A stretch of 64,000 nucleotides of DNA from Lutimonas vermicola. GTDB taxonomy: Bacteria > Bacteroidota > Bacteroidia > Flavobacteriales > Flavobacteriaceae. Position 1 is the stretch's first letter, and every line of letters begins with the position of its first letter. Shown piece by piece: positions 8,149 through 17,764 of the stretch. The DNA lies in the NCBI RefSeq assembly GCF_038433205.1, contig NZ_JBCDNA010000001.1, positions 496,001-560,000 of the forward strand, read 5' to 3'. The position numbers were made by a program, and so were the translations under genes. The notes under the pieces are model-generated. The model did no database searches. It saw only the letters and a program-made list of their open reading frames with translations, and was not told the origin of the DNA.

Positions 8149-9711
8149 TTAATTACTTTTTGTTATCATTGCTTCAATTTGTTTTTCAACTTTTGATAAA
8201 CTCCAGTCTCCAGCTGTTTGACTAGGAGGGTATTCTTTGAATGTTGAAAGAAAATTAAAGGCATAGCCTTGTATTGATATTAGAATATAAGCCCTGTCAA
8301 TATACCAGTCATAATAAGTGTTAGAACCTTGATACGCTTTTTCAAAAGGATCACGACGTAGATTAGCTAATAAGGGTGCTCGCAATTCAACAAAAGGTTC
8401 TAACCAAATTTGAAGTTGTCTGGCTCTATTTTCTAAAAAAGTAGCTTTCCAATCTCCATAACGCAATGCTGCAATGGATCCGCCGTCATTCACATAGATA
8501 AACCCTTCTCTTGGTGATTCTTCTACTTTGCCAGTAAGATAATCTAATTGGTTATAGCCATCTATATGATTTTTATAAGTTCTACCGTTGATTGTTGTTC
8601 CTTTAAGTAATCTTTCTTTCACATTAGTATCACCAGCTATGGCAGCAAATGTCGGCAACCAATCTTCATGGGATACTATACCATTTAAGGTAATATCTGC
8701 CGGGAATTTCCCAGGCCAGCGAACAAAAGCAGGAACTCGGTAAGCACCTTCCCAGTTACTATTTTTTTCACCATGAAATGGTGTTGTGCCTGCATCCGGC
8801 CAAGTATTATAGTGCGGGCCATTATCTGTAGAATACATCACGACTGTATTATCAGCTATACCTAATTCATCCAAATAATCTAAAAGTTGCCCAACATGCA
8901 TATCGTGTTCAATCATACCATCAGTATATTCATCATTACCTTCATGACGTCTATCCTCTTTTACATGAGTTCTAAAATGCATACGTGTACCGTTCCACCA
9001 GGTAAAAAATGGTTCTCCGGCTTCAACCTGCTTTTTAATAAATGCCTTTGCAGCTGCAACACTTTCGTCATCAATGGATTCCATACGTTTTTTTGTCAAT
9101 GGGCCCGTATCTTCAATACGCTGACCACCTTTTCCATCTGACCAGGAATGAATAACACCACGAGGACCAAATTTATCTCTAAAGGTCTGACCATCCTTTA
9201 GGATCATATCTCCAGGATAATCAAAATTTTCTGGCTCTTCCTCAGCATTTAAATGGTACAAGTTTCCAAAAAATTCATCAAAACCATGCATGGTTGGTAA
9301 ATGTTCATCACGATCACCTTGATGATTTTTACCAAATTGTCCTGTGGCATAACCTTGTCCTTTAAGAACGGTTGCCATAGTCACATCGGTTTTTTGCCAG
9401 CCTTCCGGAGCTCCTGGCATACCAACTTTTGTCATTCCCGAACGAACCGGAACGCTTCCGCCAATAAAAGCAGCACGTCCAGCTGTACAACTTTGTTGTG
9501 CATAATAGTCTGTAAAGCCTATACCTTCTTTAGCTATACGATCAATATTTGGCGTTTTATAGCCCATCATTCCACGGTTATTATGGCTGATGTTCCAAGT
9601 GCCAATGTCATCACCCCATATCACTAAGATATTGGGTTTTTTTTGTGCCGAAATTGATGCTGCCGTCAATAAGCACAGGGTTAATAATGTTATTAGTTTT
9701 TGTTTTTTCAT
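8149..9711 (-). CDS. arylsulfatase-type sulfatase (secreted)
   Basis: A 520-residue sulfatase of the alkaline phosphatase superfamily. It has a signal peptide (1-22, A-S-I-S-A-Q) and metal-binding Asp34-Asp35 in W-G-D-D. The activation motif C-T-A-G-R at Cys75-Arg79 is of the C-x-[A/P]-x-R form, which the anaerobic or formylglycine-generating enzymes convert to formylglycine. Downstream are S-T-D-N-G-P-H and the H-G-E-K-N-S-N-W-E-G-A-Y segment, both typical of arylsulfatases. It should remove sulfate from aryl or carbohydrate esters in the periplasm. No polysaccharide-utilisation genes surround it. A run of nine C lies five bases before the start codon. Confidence 0.92.
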   Translation of the reverse strand: MKKQKLITLLTLCLLTAASISAQKKPNILVIWGDDIGTWNISHNNRGMMGYKTPNIDRIAKEGIGFTDYYAQQSCTAGRAAFIGGSVPVRSGMTKVGMPGAPEGWQKTDVTMATVLKGQGYATGQFGKNHQGDRDEHLPTMHGFDEFFGNLYHLNAEEEPENFDYPGDMILKDGQTFRDKFGPRGVIHSWSDGKGGQRIEDTGPLTKKRMESIDDESVAAAKAFIKKQVEAGEPFFTWWNGTRMHFRTHVKEDRRHEGNDEYTDGMIEHDMHVGQLLDYLDELGIADNTVVMYSTDNGPHYNTWPDAGTTPFHGEKNSNWEGAYRVPAFVRWPGKFPADITLNGIVSHEDWLPTFAAIAGDTNVKERLLKGTTINGRTYKNHIDGYNQLDYLTGKVEESPREGFIYVNDGGSIAALRYGDWKATFLENRARQLQIWLEPFVELRAPLLANLRRDPFEKAYQGSNTYYDWYIDRAYILISIQGYAFNFLSTFKEYPPSQTAGDWSLSKVEKQIEAMITKSN

Positions 9712-9800
9712 AAAAAGGGGGGGGGTTAAAATTATTTATTAACGATAAAGAAAATAGCTCTATATATTTTTAAGAGAGCCATGACAAAAATTGTTTTAAT

Positions 9801-10406
9801 TTAATCTCCCAGCCCGACAATCAGGCCTCCGCTAAAATTCAATTGAAGGATAGAGCCACCAGCAGTAACTCCACCACCTCCGCCACCGATGTAAACACCA
9901 CCCCAACTCACGGGCATGAGTAACTGAGACTGAATTCTGATTCCAATACGATTGCTAAAAAAATATTTTAGTCCTCCACTTATACCAAGGGTAAAAGTCG
10001 TGGTGCCGTCATATAAGTCGATATCAGGATTAAAGCTTGACCATCCGGCAGAAAGACCAATAAATGGTCTCGCTTCATTATAACCAAACATATGAATTGC
10101 ACCTAGTTGATAATGATTTACAACCACATCGGTCAACTCTGTTTCGTTTGGGTAGAATTGAAAATCTTTAATTCTCACATTGGAATTCTGCTGTGCCCAC
10201 ATAAATTCTAATGTGATGTCATCAGTTGCATTAATACCAAAAGTGAGCCCATATTGTTCAGAGCTTTTCAGCTTTAAATACCCACCGTAATAATTGTATT
10301 TGGCACCTACCTGATATCCGTAATGTGGCGTAATTTCAACCTTTTGGGCACTAACACTATGAGCGAAGGCTAATGAAACAGCCATAACGATAAAAATATT
10401 CTTCAT
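9801..10406 (-). CDS. outer-membrane beta-barrel protein
   Basis: A 201-residue exported protein with a signal peptide (1-20, S-V-S-A-Q). The rest is alternating beta strands typical of a small eight-stranded OmpA/OmpW-like barrel, with a glycine run (YIGGGGGG) in a late loop. No enzymatic motif is present. It is 15 bp downstream of the helical secreted protein at 10422 and on the same strand, so the two are probably one unit. Function unknown. Confidence 0.78.
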   Translation of the reverse strand: MKNIFIVMAVSLAFAHSVSAQKVEITPHYGYQVGAKYNYYGGYLKLKSSEQYGLTFGINATDDITLEFMWAQQNSNVRIKDFQFYPNETELTDVVVNHYQLGAIHMFGYNEARPFIGLSAGWSSFNPDIDLYDGTTTFTLGISGGLKYFFSNRIGIRIQSQLLMPVSWGGVYIGGGGGGVTAGGSILQLNFSGGLIVGLGD

Positions 10407-10421
10407 AAGAATTGTTTGATT

Positions 10422-10898
10422 TTATTTCTTGTCTTGAATAAAATCAATATTGTTCAGAATGGCAAACCGAATACCGTCAGAAATATAATTTTCGATCTGG
10501 TAGAACTGGACAGAAACCAAAGCATTGGTGGCTTTCTCAATTCGCTTTGTGTAATTCAAAATCAATTTATCTCCGGCGCTCCTAAGGGGTACAGCTTCAG
10601 CCATAAGGTCTTTCGCCTGCTGATTTGTTAAAGCGCCTTTCTTGGTTGTATATTTTTGTAATAATTCTATTCTGGCCATGCCGAGCTCTTGACGCTGTTT
10701 TTCATACTCATCGTATAGTTTCCAAAAAGCATCACTATTGACACCTGAAAGATCTATATTTTGCTCCATGATGGAAGCTTTTTCAACGCCGAATATTTCC
10801 TGCATCATGGCAATTTCTTCGGCCATATCATCTTGTGCGAATGACAAATTAAAAGTTAAAAATGCTGTAATTAAAAGGGTTATTTTTTTCATGTTCAT
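10422..10898 (-). CDS. secreted helical protein of unknown function
   Basis: A 158-residue exported protein with a signal peptide (about 1-22, ending L-S-F-A-Q). The mature part is almost wholly helical and charged. This recalls Spy/CpxP-like periplasmic chaperones and the small helical proteins often found beside envelope stress factors, but no LTxxQ motif is visible. Two in-frame ATGs (codons 1 and 3) are possible. It is the first gene of a likely two-gene unit with the beta-barrel gene at 9801. Confidence 0.75.
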   Translation of the reverse strand: MNMKKITLLITAFLTFNLSFAQDDMAEEIAMMQEIFGVEKASIMEQNIDLSGVNSDAFWKLYDEYEKQRQELGMARIELLQKYTTKKGALTNQQAKDLMAEAVPLRSAGDKLILNYTKRIEKATNALVSVQFYQIENYISDGIRFAILNNIDFIQDKK

Positions 10899-11001
10899 TA
10901 GGTTTAGGGGTTATTTACTTAAAAACTGCGGTTCTTAGTGAATCAACTAAATTAATTAAAAATGCTAACTTTACAAAGTATCGAAAACCAAAACAAGATT
11001 T

Positions 11002-11478
11002 ATGATCAATATTAAAGTAAATGATAAAGATTATTCGGTTGATGTTTCACCTGATATGCCCATTTTATGGGTTTTAAGAGATGTTCTTGGACTTACCGGG
11101 ACGAAATTTGGTTGCGGGCTTGGTGTCTGCGGATCTTGTACGGTACTTCTTGATGGTAAAGCCATCAGATCTTGTATTACACCGGTTTCGCTTGTAAAGG
11201 ATCAAAATGTGATTAGTATAGAAGGTGTTGCCGGTGAGCATTCAACAATACAGAAAGCCTGGGAAGAATTGAATGTCCCTCAGTGCGGCTTTTGTCAACC
11301 GGGTCAAGTAGTAAGTGCACTGGCATTGCTTAAAGAAAACCCTGATCCTTCAGACAAGGATATTGATACTGCTATGAGCGGAAACATTTGTCGCTGCGGT
11401 ACTTATGTCAGAATCAGAAAGGCAATACACTTGGCGGCTTCGATGAAGAATGAGTTGCACAACACTAAAGGCGTATGA
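11002..11478 (+). CDS. molybdenum hydroxylase 2Fe-2S subunit (IorA-like)
   Basis: A 158-residue small subunit of a xanthine-dehydrogenase-family enzyme. The N-terminal plant-type 2Fe-2S domain has Cys38, Cys43, Cys46 and Cys58. The C-terminal helical 2Fe-2S domain has C-G-F-C (95, 98) and C-R-C (130, 132). Both sets are complete. In the family the small subunit passes electrons from the molybdenum cofactor to an outside acceptor. The stop overlaps the start of the large subunit by 4 bp, so the two are translated together. No FAD subunit is present, as in isoquinoline 1-oxidoreductase. Confidence 0.93.
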   Translation: MINIKVNDKDYSVDVSPDMPILWVLRDVLGLTGTKFGCGLGVCGSCTVLLDGKAIRSCITPVSLVKDQNVISIEGVAGEHSTIQKAWEELNVPQCGFCQPGQVVSALALLKENPDPSDKDIDTAMSGNICRCGTYVRIRKAIHLAASMKNELHNTKGV

Positions 11479-13667
11479 GAACTGAATCTTTTATATCGCG
11501 CCGTTTTTTTATAAAAAACATGAGCCTTTTTAGTGGTGGTTTACTTCTGGCTTGTGATGCAGGGGGGGAGGGCAGTGCCATAAACACAAAAAGCAGCAAC
11601 GGCAATTTTACACCCAATTTATTCGTTGAGCTCAAACCCAATGGGGATTTGATTTTGATCGCATCAAGAAGTGAAATGGGACAAGGTGTGCGGACTTCAT
11701 TGACCTCGGTAATCGCTGATGAAATGGATGCTGACTGGTTGCGTGTACAGGTAAGACAAGCACCTGGTGATGATGCTTATGGCAACCAGAATACAGATGG
11801 TTCCAGAAGTATTAGAACTATTTACGAACCCATGAGAAAAATGGGTGCAATGGCCAGGGCCATGCTCATAGGAGCTGCAGCGAAGCGCTGGAATATAGCA
11901 GAAGACCTTTGCAAGACAGCATTACATTATGTGGTTCGAAGTGATTCGGGAGAAAAGATATTTTATGGGGATTTGGTGTCCGAAGCAGGCTTGATGGCGA
12001 TTCCTGATGAGCCAAAACTGAAATCACCTGATGAATTTATTTATATTGGTAAAGAACTGAAAAGTGTTGATGCCGGTGATTTCGTAAAAGGCATTCCGAA
12101 ATACGGTATGGATATCAAACTTGATAATATGCTCTATGCCTGTATCCAGAGGTGTCCGGTAACCTTTGGAAGTATCAGGTCTTTTGACGACAGGGATAGT
12201 CTGAAAATTTCTGGCGTAAAGGCGGTACATAGGGTGGATAGAATTGAAAAACCATTTGGAGCACTCGGTGGAGTTGCCGTGGTGGCTTCTAATACATGGT
12301 CTGCAATACAGGGAAAAAAAGCGCTGAAAGTTGAATGGGATTACGGGGAAAATGAAACCTATTCAAGCAGTGAGTTTATGGAAGTGATCACTGCAAATGT
12401 TCATGAAAAAGGTAAATCGATAAGAGAAGAAGGAAACGTGTCAAAAGCATTTGATGAGGCCGATACAGTGGTTGAAGCTACGTATAATTTACCTCATCTT
12501 GTGCATGCCCCTATGGAAACTCCAAACGCAACGGCCCATGTCAAAGAGGGGAGTTGTGAAGTATGGGCCCCGGTTCAGGCGCCCCAAACCACAAGAAAGG
12601 AAATAAGTGATTTTTTAGATATAGATCTCGATAAGGTAACGGTTCATGTTACTTTTTTAGGAGGTGGTTTTGGAAGAAAATCAAAGCCTGATTATGTACT
12701 TGAGGCGGTGGCATTATCTCAAATTTCGAAACAACCTGTTCAGGTGATATGGACCAGGGAAGATGACATTCAACATAGTTATTATCATGCCATTAGCGCT
12801 CAGTATTTAAAAGCCTCCATTAAATACAATTCAGTAACCGGATGGTTGCACAGGACGGCTTATCCTTCTATTACATCAACATTTATACCTGGGGTAACCC
12901 ATGGTGCTGGATTCGAATTTCAACAGGGAATGACCAATATGCCTTATGAGATTTCGAATACGACCTTTGAGAATGGTAGGGCTCCTGCGCACTTAAGGAT
13001 TGGATGGTTAAGGTCTGTCTATAATATTATCCATGGTTTCTCAGTAAATGTTTTTGCAGATGAGCTTGCCCATGCTTCCGGTAAGGATCCATTGGAATTT
13101 AGATTAAACATGATCGGGTCAAACAGGATCTATCCTTCAGAAAATGCCTATAAATTGGATACAGCCAAGCTTAAAAATGTGTTAAGAAAAGCAGCCGAAA
13201 ATGCAGGTTGGGGACGTAAACTCCCTGAAGGCCATGGATTGGGGCTTGCCGTTCATTACAGTTTTTACAGCTATGTGGCGACGGTAGTTGAAGTTTCTGT
13301 TATTGATGGTCAACTAAAAGTACATGAAGTTTTTACCGTTGTTGATTGTGGCACCGTAGTCAATCGCGATACTGTGAAAGCTCAACTTGAAGGAGCTGCT
13401 ATTTTTGGGATGTCGTTGACTTATTATGGGGACATTACTTTGGAAAAGGGGATAGTGCAACAAAGCAATTACCACGATTATCAAATGTTAAGAATACATC
13501 AGACGCCAAAGGTCAACATTGAAATTATTGAAAGCAGTGAGATTCCGACCGGCATTGGTGAACCCGGCGTTCCTGTAATAGCACCTGCAATTATAAATGC
13601 GATATTCAATGCCACCGGAAAAAGATATAGAAGCTTACCATTAAAGGACTTCGGTATTGTAACATAA
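11475..13667 (+). CDS. molybdenum hydroxylase large subunit (IorB-like, Tat-exported)
   Basis: A 730-residue molybdopterin-binding subunit of the xanthine dehydrogenase/isoquinoline 1-oxidoreductase type. It begins with a Tat motif S-R-R-F-F-I-K and a hydrophobic stretch ending L-L-A-C, so it may be a Tat-exported lipoprotein. Cofactor signatures are visible: G-G-G-F-G-R-K and, near the C-terminus, G-I-G-E-P-G-V-P with the catalytic glutamate. The enzyme class hydroxylates aldehydes or N-heterocycles; the substrate cannot be read from sequence. Acceptance of electrons by a periplasmic cytochrome is an inference from the lack of an FAD subunit. Confidence 0.92.
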   Translation: MRTESFISRRFFIKNMSLFSGGLLLACDAGGEGSAINTKSSNGNFTPNLFVELKPNGDLILIASRSEMGQGVRTSLTSVIADEMDADWLRVQVRQAPGDDAYGNQNTDGSRSIRTIYEPMRKMGAMARAMLIGAAAKRWNIAEDLCKTALHYVVRSDSGEKIFYGDLVSEAGLMAIPDEPKLKSPDEFIYIGKELKSVDAGDFVKGIPKYGMDIKLDNMLYACIQRCPVTFGSIRSFDDRDSLKISGVKAVHRVDRIEKPFGALGGVAVVASNTWSAIQGKKALKVEWDYGENETYSSSEFMEVITANVHEKGKSIREEGNVSKAFDEADTVVEATYNLPHLVHAPMETPNATAHVKEGSCEVWAPVQAPQTTRKEISDFLDIDLDKVTVHVTFLGGGFGRKSKPDYVLEAVALSQISKQPVQVIWTREDDIQHSYYHAISAQYLKASIKYNSVTGWLHRTAYPSITSTFIPGVTHGAGFEFQQGMTNMPYEISNTTFENGRAPAHLRIGWLRSVYNIIHGFSVNVFADELAHASGKDPLEFRLNMIGSNRIYPSENAYKLDTAKLKNVLRKAAENAGWGRKLPEGHGLGLAVHYSFYSYVATVVEVSVIDGQLKVHEVFTVVDCGTVVNRDTVKAQLEGAAIFGMSLTYYGDITLEKGIVQQSNYHDYQMLRIHQTPKVNIEIIESSEIPTGIGEPGVPVIAPAIINAIFNATGKRYRSLPLKDFGIVT

Positions 13668-13771
13668 AAAAAAGTCATAGTGAGTTTCAATAGTTGAACA
13701 TTTAGATCTTAAATGTTTTTAGTTTGATCATAAGCCCCCCTCAAGGCTATTTAACTCTCTATGACTTTTTT
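13666..13771. repeat. nested inverted-repeat element, possible structured RNA or terminator
   Basis: An outer stem (AAAAAAGTCATAG from 13667, complement ending 13771, about 13-15 bp) encloses two hairpins: AACATTTA/TAAATGTT (13698-13718) and AGCC/GGCT (near 13732-13749). The first hairpin is followed by T. The whole can fold into a three-way junction. It starts at the stop codon of the large subunit. It could be a terminator, a small MITE-like element or a structured RNA. Confidence 0.6.
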
Positions 13772-13921
13772 GATTATCCTTATATGATTAATAACGTCAT
13801 GTGATTTAAATTATTGTGACAAGGAAAAGTTAAAATCCCTAAATATCAAACAACTTTTCACTCATTTTGTCGAAATAGTCAAAAAGCTTATCTTAGCCTG
13901 AGTTACCTTAAAAAAATCAAC

Positions 13922-14584
13922 ATGAAAATCACAACCTATTTAATTATTTTTAGCCTAATAGCATTCTCTTGTACAAAACCTTCTTATAAAAAGAATGAAA
14001 TCATTAATACAGAAAAGGAGGATAGCGTGGAAACCTCAATTTTTAAGGCTCCTGCCAATCAAAAACTTAGCCCTGATCAACAAATTGCCTCGGCAGTATT
14101 AGCCGCTCCCATTGAGGGAAGGAATGAGGCCATGGTATATGGCTACAGTGATACAGGTGATTTTATGATACTTAGAGAAGGTTTCAATGATTTTATTTGT
14201 ATCGCCGATGATCCTCAAAAAGAAGGCTTTCAAGTGGTGTGTTATCATAAAAGTCTGGAGCCTATGATGGCGCGGGGACGTGAACTGGCAGCAGAAGCAA
14301 AGACCCGTGAAGAAAAAGAGGCGATACGTGCAGAAGAAGCCGCTTCTGGTAAAATGCCACTTCCGGAATCACCGGCCACTTTACATATTTACTACGGTGA
14401 TAATGCTTATTTTAATGAAGAGACCGGCACTATTGAAAATGCCAAATACAGATATGTGGTTTATATACCATATGCTACACAGGAAACCACCGGGCTTCCG
14501 CTGGCTCCCAATAAATCGAGCCATCCATGGTTAATGTTTCCCGGAAGGTATAATGCACATATCATGATCACCCCGGAATATTAA
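13922..14584 (+). CDS. lipoprotein of unknown function
   Basis: A 220-residue exported protein with lipobox A-F-S-C (Cys17). A charged linker is followed by a compact domain (about 45-220) with an Ala/Glu-rich helix (REEKEAIRAEEAA) in the middle and a strand-rich end. No known motif or catalytic set is recognised. It stands alone between the inverted-repeat element and the convergent dipeptidase gene, so context gives no function. Confidence 0.75.
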   Translation: MKITTYLIIFSLIAFSCTKPSYKKNEIINTEKEDSVETSIFKAPANQKLSPDQQIASAVLAAPIEGRNEAMVYGYSDTGDFMILREGFNDFICIADDPQKEGFQVVCYHKSLEPMMARGRELAAEAKTREEKEAIRAEEAASGKMPLPESPATLHIYYGDNAYFNEETGTIENAKYRYVVYIPYATQETTGLPLAPNKSSHPWLMFPGRYNAHIMITPEY

Positions 14585-14658
14585 CATTATTTTGAAACTG
14601 TTTAATATTGTTCTGACCAAGCTCTAAATCATATTTAACAGAAAAATATTTAGCGGTA

Positions 14659-15960
14659 TTATTTAGACGTCTGTATTTTTTTTGCGACGGCTTCTACTTG
14701 TGCCATTACTCTTAAAAGGTTTAAACCCCATAGTTTGGCGATGTCTTCTTGCGAATAGCCTCGCCTTACCAATTCGTAAGTAACATTAAACGTTTCCGAG
14801 GCATCGTTCCAGCCTTCAATGCCTCCGCCACCGTCAAAATCTGAGCTGATCCCAACGTGATCTATACCCATTTTATTGACCATATAATCAATGTGATTCA
14901 CAAAATCCCTTACATTGACCATCGGGTATTTGGCATTGATCTCTTCTTTTCGTGTTGAAGCAATTTTTAAAATTTTGGAAGCGTTGTCATAAGCCTCTTC
15001 CAAGGCGACTCCAGATAAATTTTTCACCTCATCCCAGGTCAGATATGCTACACCCAGTTCATTTGCAATTTCCTGGTACAAAACCTGACTCGCGTCGTTG
15101 TTCGCATTGAATTTATCAAGATCAATATAGCTGTCAAGAGCTACGGTTTGAACCACTCCACCATTGTTTTTGATCATTTGTAATAATTCATCATCGAGGT
15201 TCCTGCTTACGTCACACAATGCTCTTGCCGATGAATGAGAAGCGATTACAGGTGCTTTGGACATTTGAATCATCTGTATGTTGGCATCTTTAGAAGGATG
15301 GGAAATATCGATCATGATGCCCAAACGATTCATTTCTTCCACGGCCTGTTCACCGAGTTCACTTAATCCGTTATGCAGCCATACACCATCATCTTCTCCG
15401 GTGTTGGAGTCGCTAAACTGACTGTGGCCATTGTGAGCAAGAGACATGTATCTGGCACCCTTATTATAAAACTTCTCTATATTGCTTAAATCTGTCCCTG
15501 CTGAGTAGGCATTTTCAACTCCTATCATGGCAACTTTCTTTCCTGAAGCGTGTATCCTTTTCACATCAGTGGCACTGAGTGCCAGTTCTATCTGTTCAGG
15601 GGCGTATTTTTTAACGAGCCTGTGTATGGCGTCAAATTTATCCATGGCATTTTTGTACGCTTTTTTATAGCCTTCCTTATCAAGATTTCCCTGACCTGTA
15701 TAAACGATCAGCCAAGACACGTCGAGTCCGCCCTTTTCCATTTTAGGCAAATTAACCTGGGTGTCCAAATTTTGCGTGTAGTTGATTTCGTCAGTAAAAT
15801 TATTTATGTCGATATCATTATGAGTATCGATGGTGATAACCGATTCATGAATTTTCACAGCCCTTTGTCTCATCCTGTTTTCACTCTCCGGTGGCCTTGT
15901 TTGAGCGATCATAAAAGTTGAAAAGAGGATACAGGAGAGTGTAAAATAGTTTAGTTTCAT
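14659..15960 (-). CDS. membrane dipeptidase (peptidase family M19), secreted
   Basis: A 433-residue zinc dipeptidase with a signal peptide (1-20). M19 signatures are visible: T-H-N-D near the start, a central I-G-V-E-N-A segment, L-A-H-N-G-H, D-I-S-H-P (zinc histidine), S-H-S-S-A-R-A-L-C and H-V-G-I-S-S-D-F-D-G near the end. The family cleaves dipeptides, including those with D-amino acids, in the periplasm. It converges with the 13922 lipoprotein gene and diverges from the leucine operon. Confidence 0.93.
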   Translation of the reverse strand: MKLNYFTLSCILFSTFMIAQTRPPESENRMRQRAVKIHESVITIDTHNDIDINNFTDEINYTQNLDTQVNLPKMEKGGLDVSWLIVYTGQGNLDKEGYKKAYKNAMDKFDAIHRLVKKYAPEQIELALSATDVKRIHASGKKVAMIGVENAYSAGTDLSNIEKFYNKGARYMSLAHNGHSQFSDSNTGEDDGVWLHNGLSELGEQAVEEMNRLGIMIDISHPSKDANIQMIQMSKAPVIASHSSARALCDVSRNLDDELLQMIKNNGGVVQTVALDSYIDLDKFNANNDASQVLYQEIANELGVAYLTWDEVKNLSGVALEEAYDNASKILKIASTRKEEINAKYPMVNVRDFVNHIDYMVNKMGIDHVGISSDFDGGGGIEGWNDASETFNVTYELVRRGYSQEDIAKLWGLNLLRVMAQVEAVAKKIQTSK

Positions 15961-16337
15961 TTGAGCTGAGTTTGATTTTATATTTGATAAAGGATGGCCT
16001 AAAAGTACAATAATTATCGACTTAAAAATCGTATTTGTAACAAAGTGGAAAAAGAAAAATAGGCTAATGAACAGCTGGCGTTGGAGTTTTTAAATAAACA
16101 ATATTCAGTACCAGCTGTTTCTTTTGATAATTCTGCAATTTTTCATCCTATAATTTTAAATATTCACAATATCATTTAAAAAAAGCAGATGGCTCATATT
16201 TTTATCACAATCATTAGACCGGAGAAATGTATTTGAACATTGTAAAAAGATTAAAAAAACTATCGGTAGAAATGATCTAAAGCAATAAATTTGCACTGCC
16301 TTTGGTAATACTGAAAAAATTTAGATTTAAAAGAATT
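15961..16337. other. 377-bp divergent region between dipeptidase and leuC
   Basis: This AT-rich region should hold promoters for both divergent genes. On the plus strand I see one exact -7 box at 16286. I looked for a leucine-rich leader peptide and attenuator hairpins before leuC and saw none. Confidence 0.6.
16286..16293 (+). promoter_or_regulatory. -7 box of the leucine operon
   Basis: TAAATTTG matches TAnnTTTG and lies 44 nt before the leuC ATG. No TTTG is found at the ideal -33 distance. Confidence 0.45.
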
Positions 16338-17732
16338 ATGAGTAAAACGTTATTTGACAAAGTTTGGGATACCCACGTGGTACGTAAAATTGAAGATGGT
16401 CCGGATGTGTTCTTTATCGACCGTCATTTTATTCATGAAGTAACGAGCCCGGTGGCTTTCCTGGGTCTTGAAAGCAGGGGAGTAGGGGTTATGTCTCCTG
16501 AGCGTACCTTCGCTACTGCAGATCACAATACACCTACTATGGATCAGCATCTTCCTGTAAAAGATCCCCTGTCGGCGAATCAATTGGAAACTCTGGAACG
16601 GAATGCCAAAAAGTACGGTATCCTCCATTGGGGCCTTGGTGATCACAATAACGGTATCGTCCACGTTGTAGGACCAGAGCATGGAATTACCCTGCCTGGC
16701 TCGACCATAGTTTGTGGTGATTCACATACTTCAACCCATGGTGCTTTTGGTGCGATAGCTTTTGGGATAGGAACTTCTGAAGTGGAAATGGTACTGTCTA
16801 CACAATGTATAATGCAGCCAAAACCAAAAAAGATGCGTATCAACATCAACGGGACACTCGGAAAGGCAGTAAGTCCTAAGGATGTAGCGCTTTTTATAAT
16901 TTCAAAATTATCAACTTCAGGCGCTACCGGATATTTTGTAGAATACTCGGGAGATGTATTTGAGCAGATGACCATGGAAGGAAGAATGACCGTTTGCAAC
17001 CTGAGTATTGAAATGGGTGCAAGAGGAGGAATGATCGCACCTGATGAAACAACATATGATTATATCAAAGGCAGGCAATTTAGTCCTAAGGATGAAGCTT
17101 GGGATAAAGCCATGACCTATTGGAAAACGCTCAAAACTGATAAGGATGCTGTTTTTGACAAAGAGTTTTCTTTTGATGCTGCAGAAATTGAGCCGATGAT
17201 TACATACGGGACAAACCCCGGAATGGGTATTGGAATATCACAGGATATTCCTTTGGCAAATCAAGTTGAAGGAGGAAAGGCTACCTATGATAAATCATTA
17301 AATTACATGGGCTTTAACGAAGGTGAAGCCATGAAGAGCAAGCAGATTGATTACGTATTTCTGGGAAGTTGCACAAACGGAAGGATAGAAGACTTCAGGG
17401 CCTTTGCATCGATCGTAAAGGGCAGGAAAAAAGCGGAGCACGTCACAGCCTGGTTAGTGCCCGGTTCTCACATTGTAGAAGATCAGATCAAAAAAGAAGG
17501 GATTTTAGACATTCTGGAAGAAGCAGGTTTTGAACTGCGTCAACCCGGTTGTTCAGCTTGTTTAGCGATGAATGACGACAAGGTACCTGCGGGAAAATAT
17601 GCGGTGAGTACTTCGAATAGAAATTTTGAAGGAAGGCAAGGCCCCGGATCAAGGACTTTGCTCGCCAGTCCGCTGATGGCAGCTGCTGCAGCCGTAACAG
17701 GTAAAGTCACTGATCCAAGAGAATTATTATAA
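16338..17732 (+). CDS. leuC: 3-isopropylmalate dehydratase large subunit
   Basis: A 464-residue aconitase-family protein that isomerises 2-isopropylmalate to 3-isopropylmalate together with LeuD. Conserved blocks are present: C-G-D-S-H-T-S-T-H-G-A-F-G, and C-T-N-G-R with the later C-S-A-C for the 4Fe-4S cluster. The start is ATG 16338 (MSKTLFDKVW, the family N-terminus); an in-frame ATG at 16302 would add a twelve-residue leader not seen in the family. It is first gene of a four-gene leu operon, with 32 bp to leuD. Confidence 0.97.
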   Translation: MSKTLFDKVWDTHVVRKIEDGPDVFFIDRHFIHEVTSPVAFLGLESRGVGVMSPERTFATADHNTPTMDQHLPVKDPLSANQLETLERNAKKYGILHWGLGDHNNGIVHVVGPEHGITLPGSTIVCGDSHTSTHGAFGAIAFGIGTSEVEMVLSTQCIMQPKPKKMRININGTLGKAVSPKDVALFIISKLSTSGATGYFVEYSGDVFEQMTMEGRMTVCNLSIEMGARGGMIAPDETTYDYIKGRQFSPKDEAWDKAMTYWKTLKTDKDAVFDKEFSFDAAEIEPMITYGTNPGMGIGISQDIPLANQVEGGKATYDKSLNYMGFNEGEAMKSKQIDYVFLGSCTNGRIEDFRAFASIVKGRKKAEHVTAWLVPGSHIVEDQIKKEGILDILEEAGFELRQPGCSACLAMNDDKVPAGKYAVSTSNRNFEGRQGPGSRTLLASPLMAAAAAVTGKVTDPRELL

Positions 17733-17764
17733 AAAGATTTATTTCATCAAAAAGGAATATAAAA

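Noticed and set aside
9301..9627. 108-codon plus-strand frame inside the sulfatase
   Set aside because: Antisense shadow of a well-supported gene.
15961..16337. leucine attenuator leader before leuC
   Set aside because: No Leu-rich short frame and no pair of alternative hairpins were seen.
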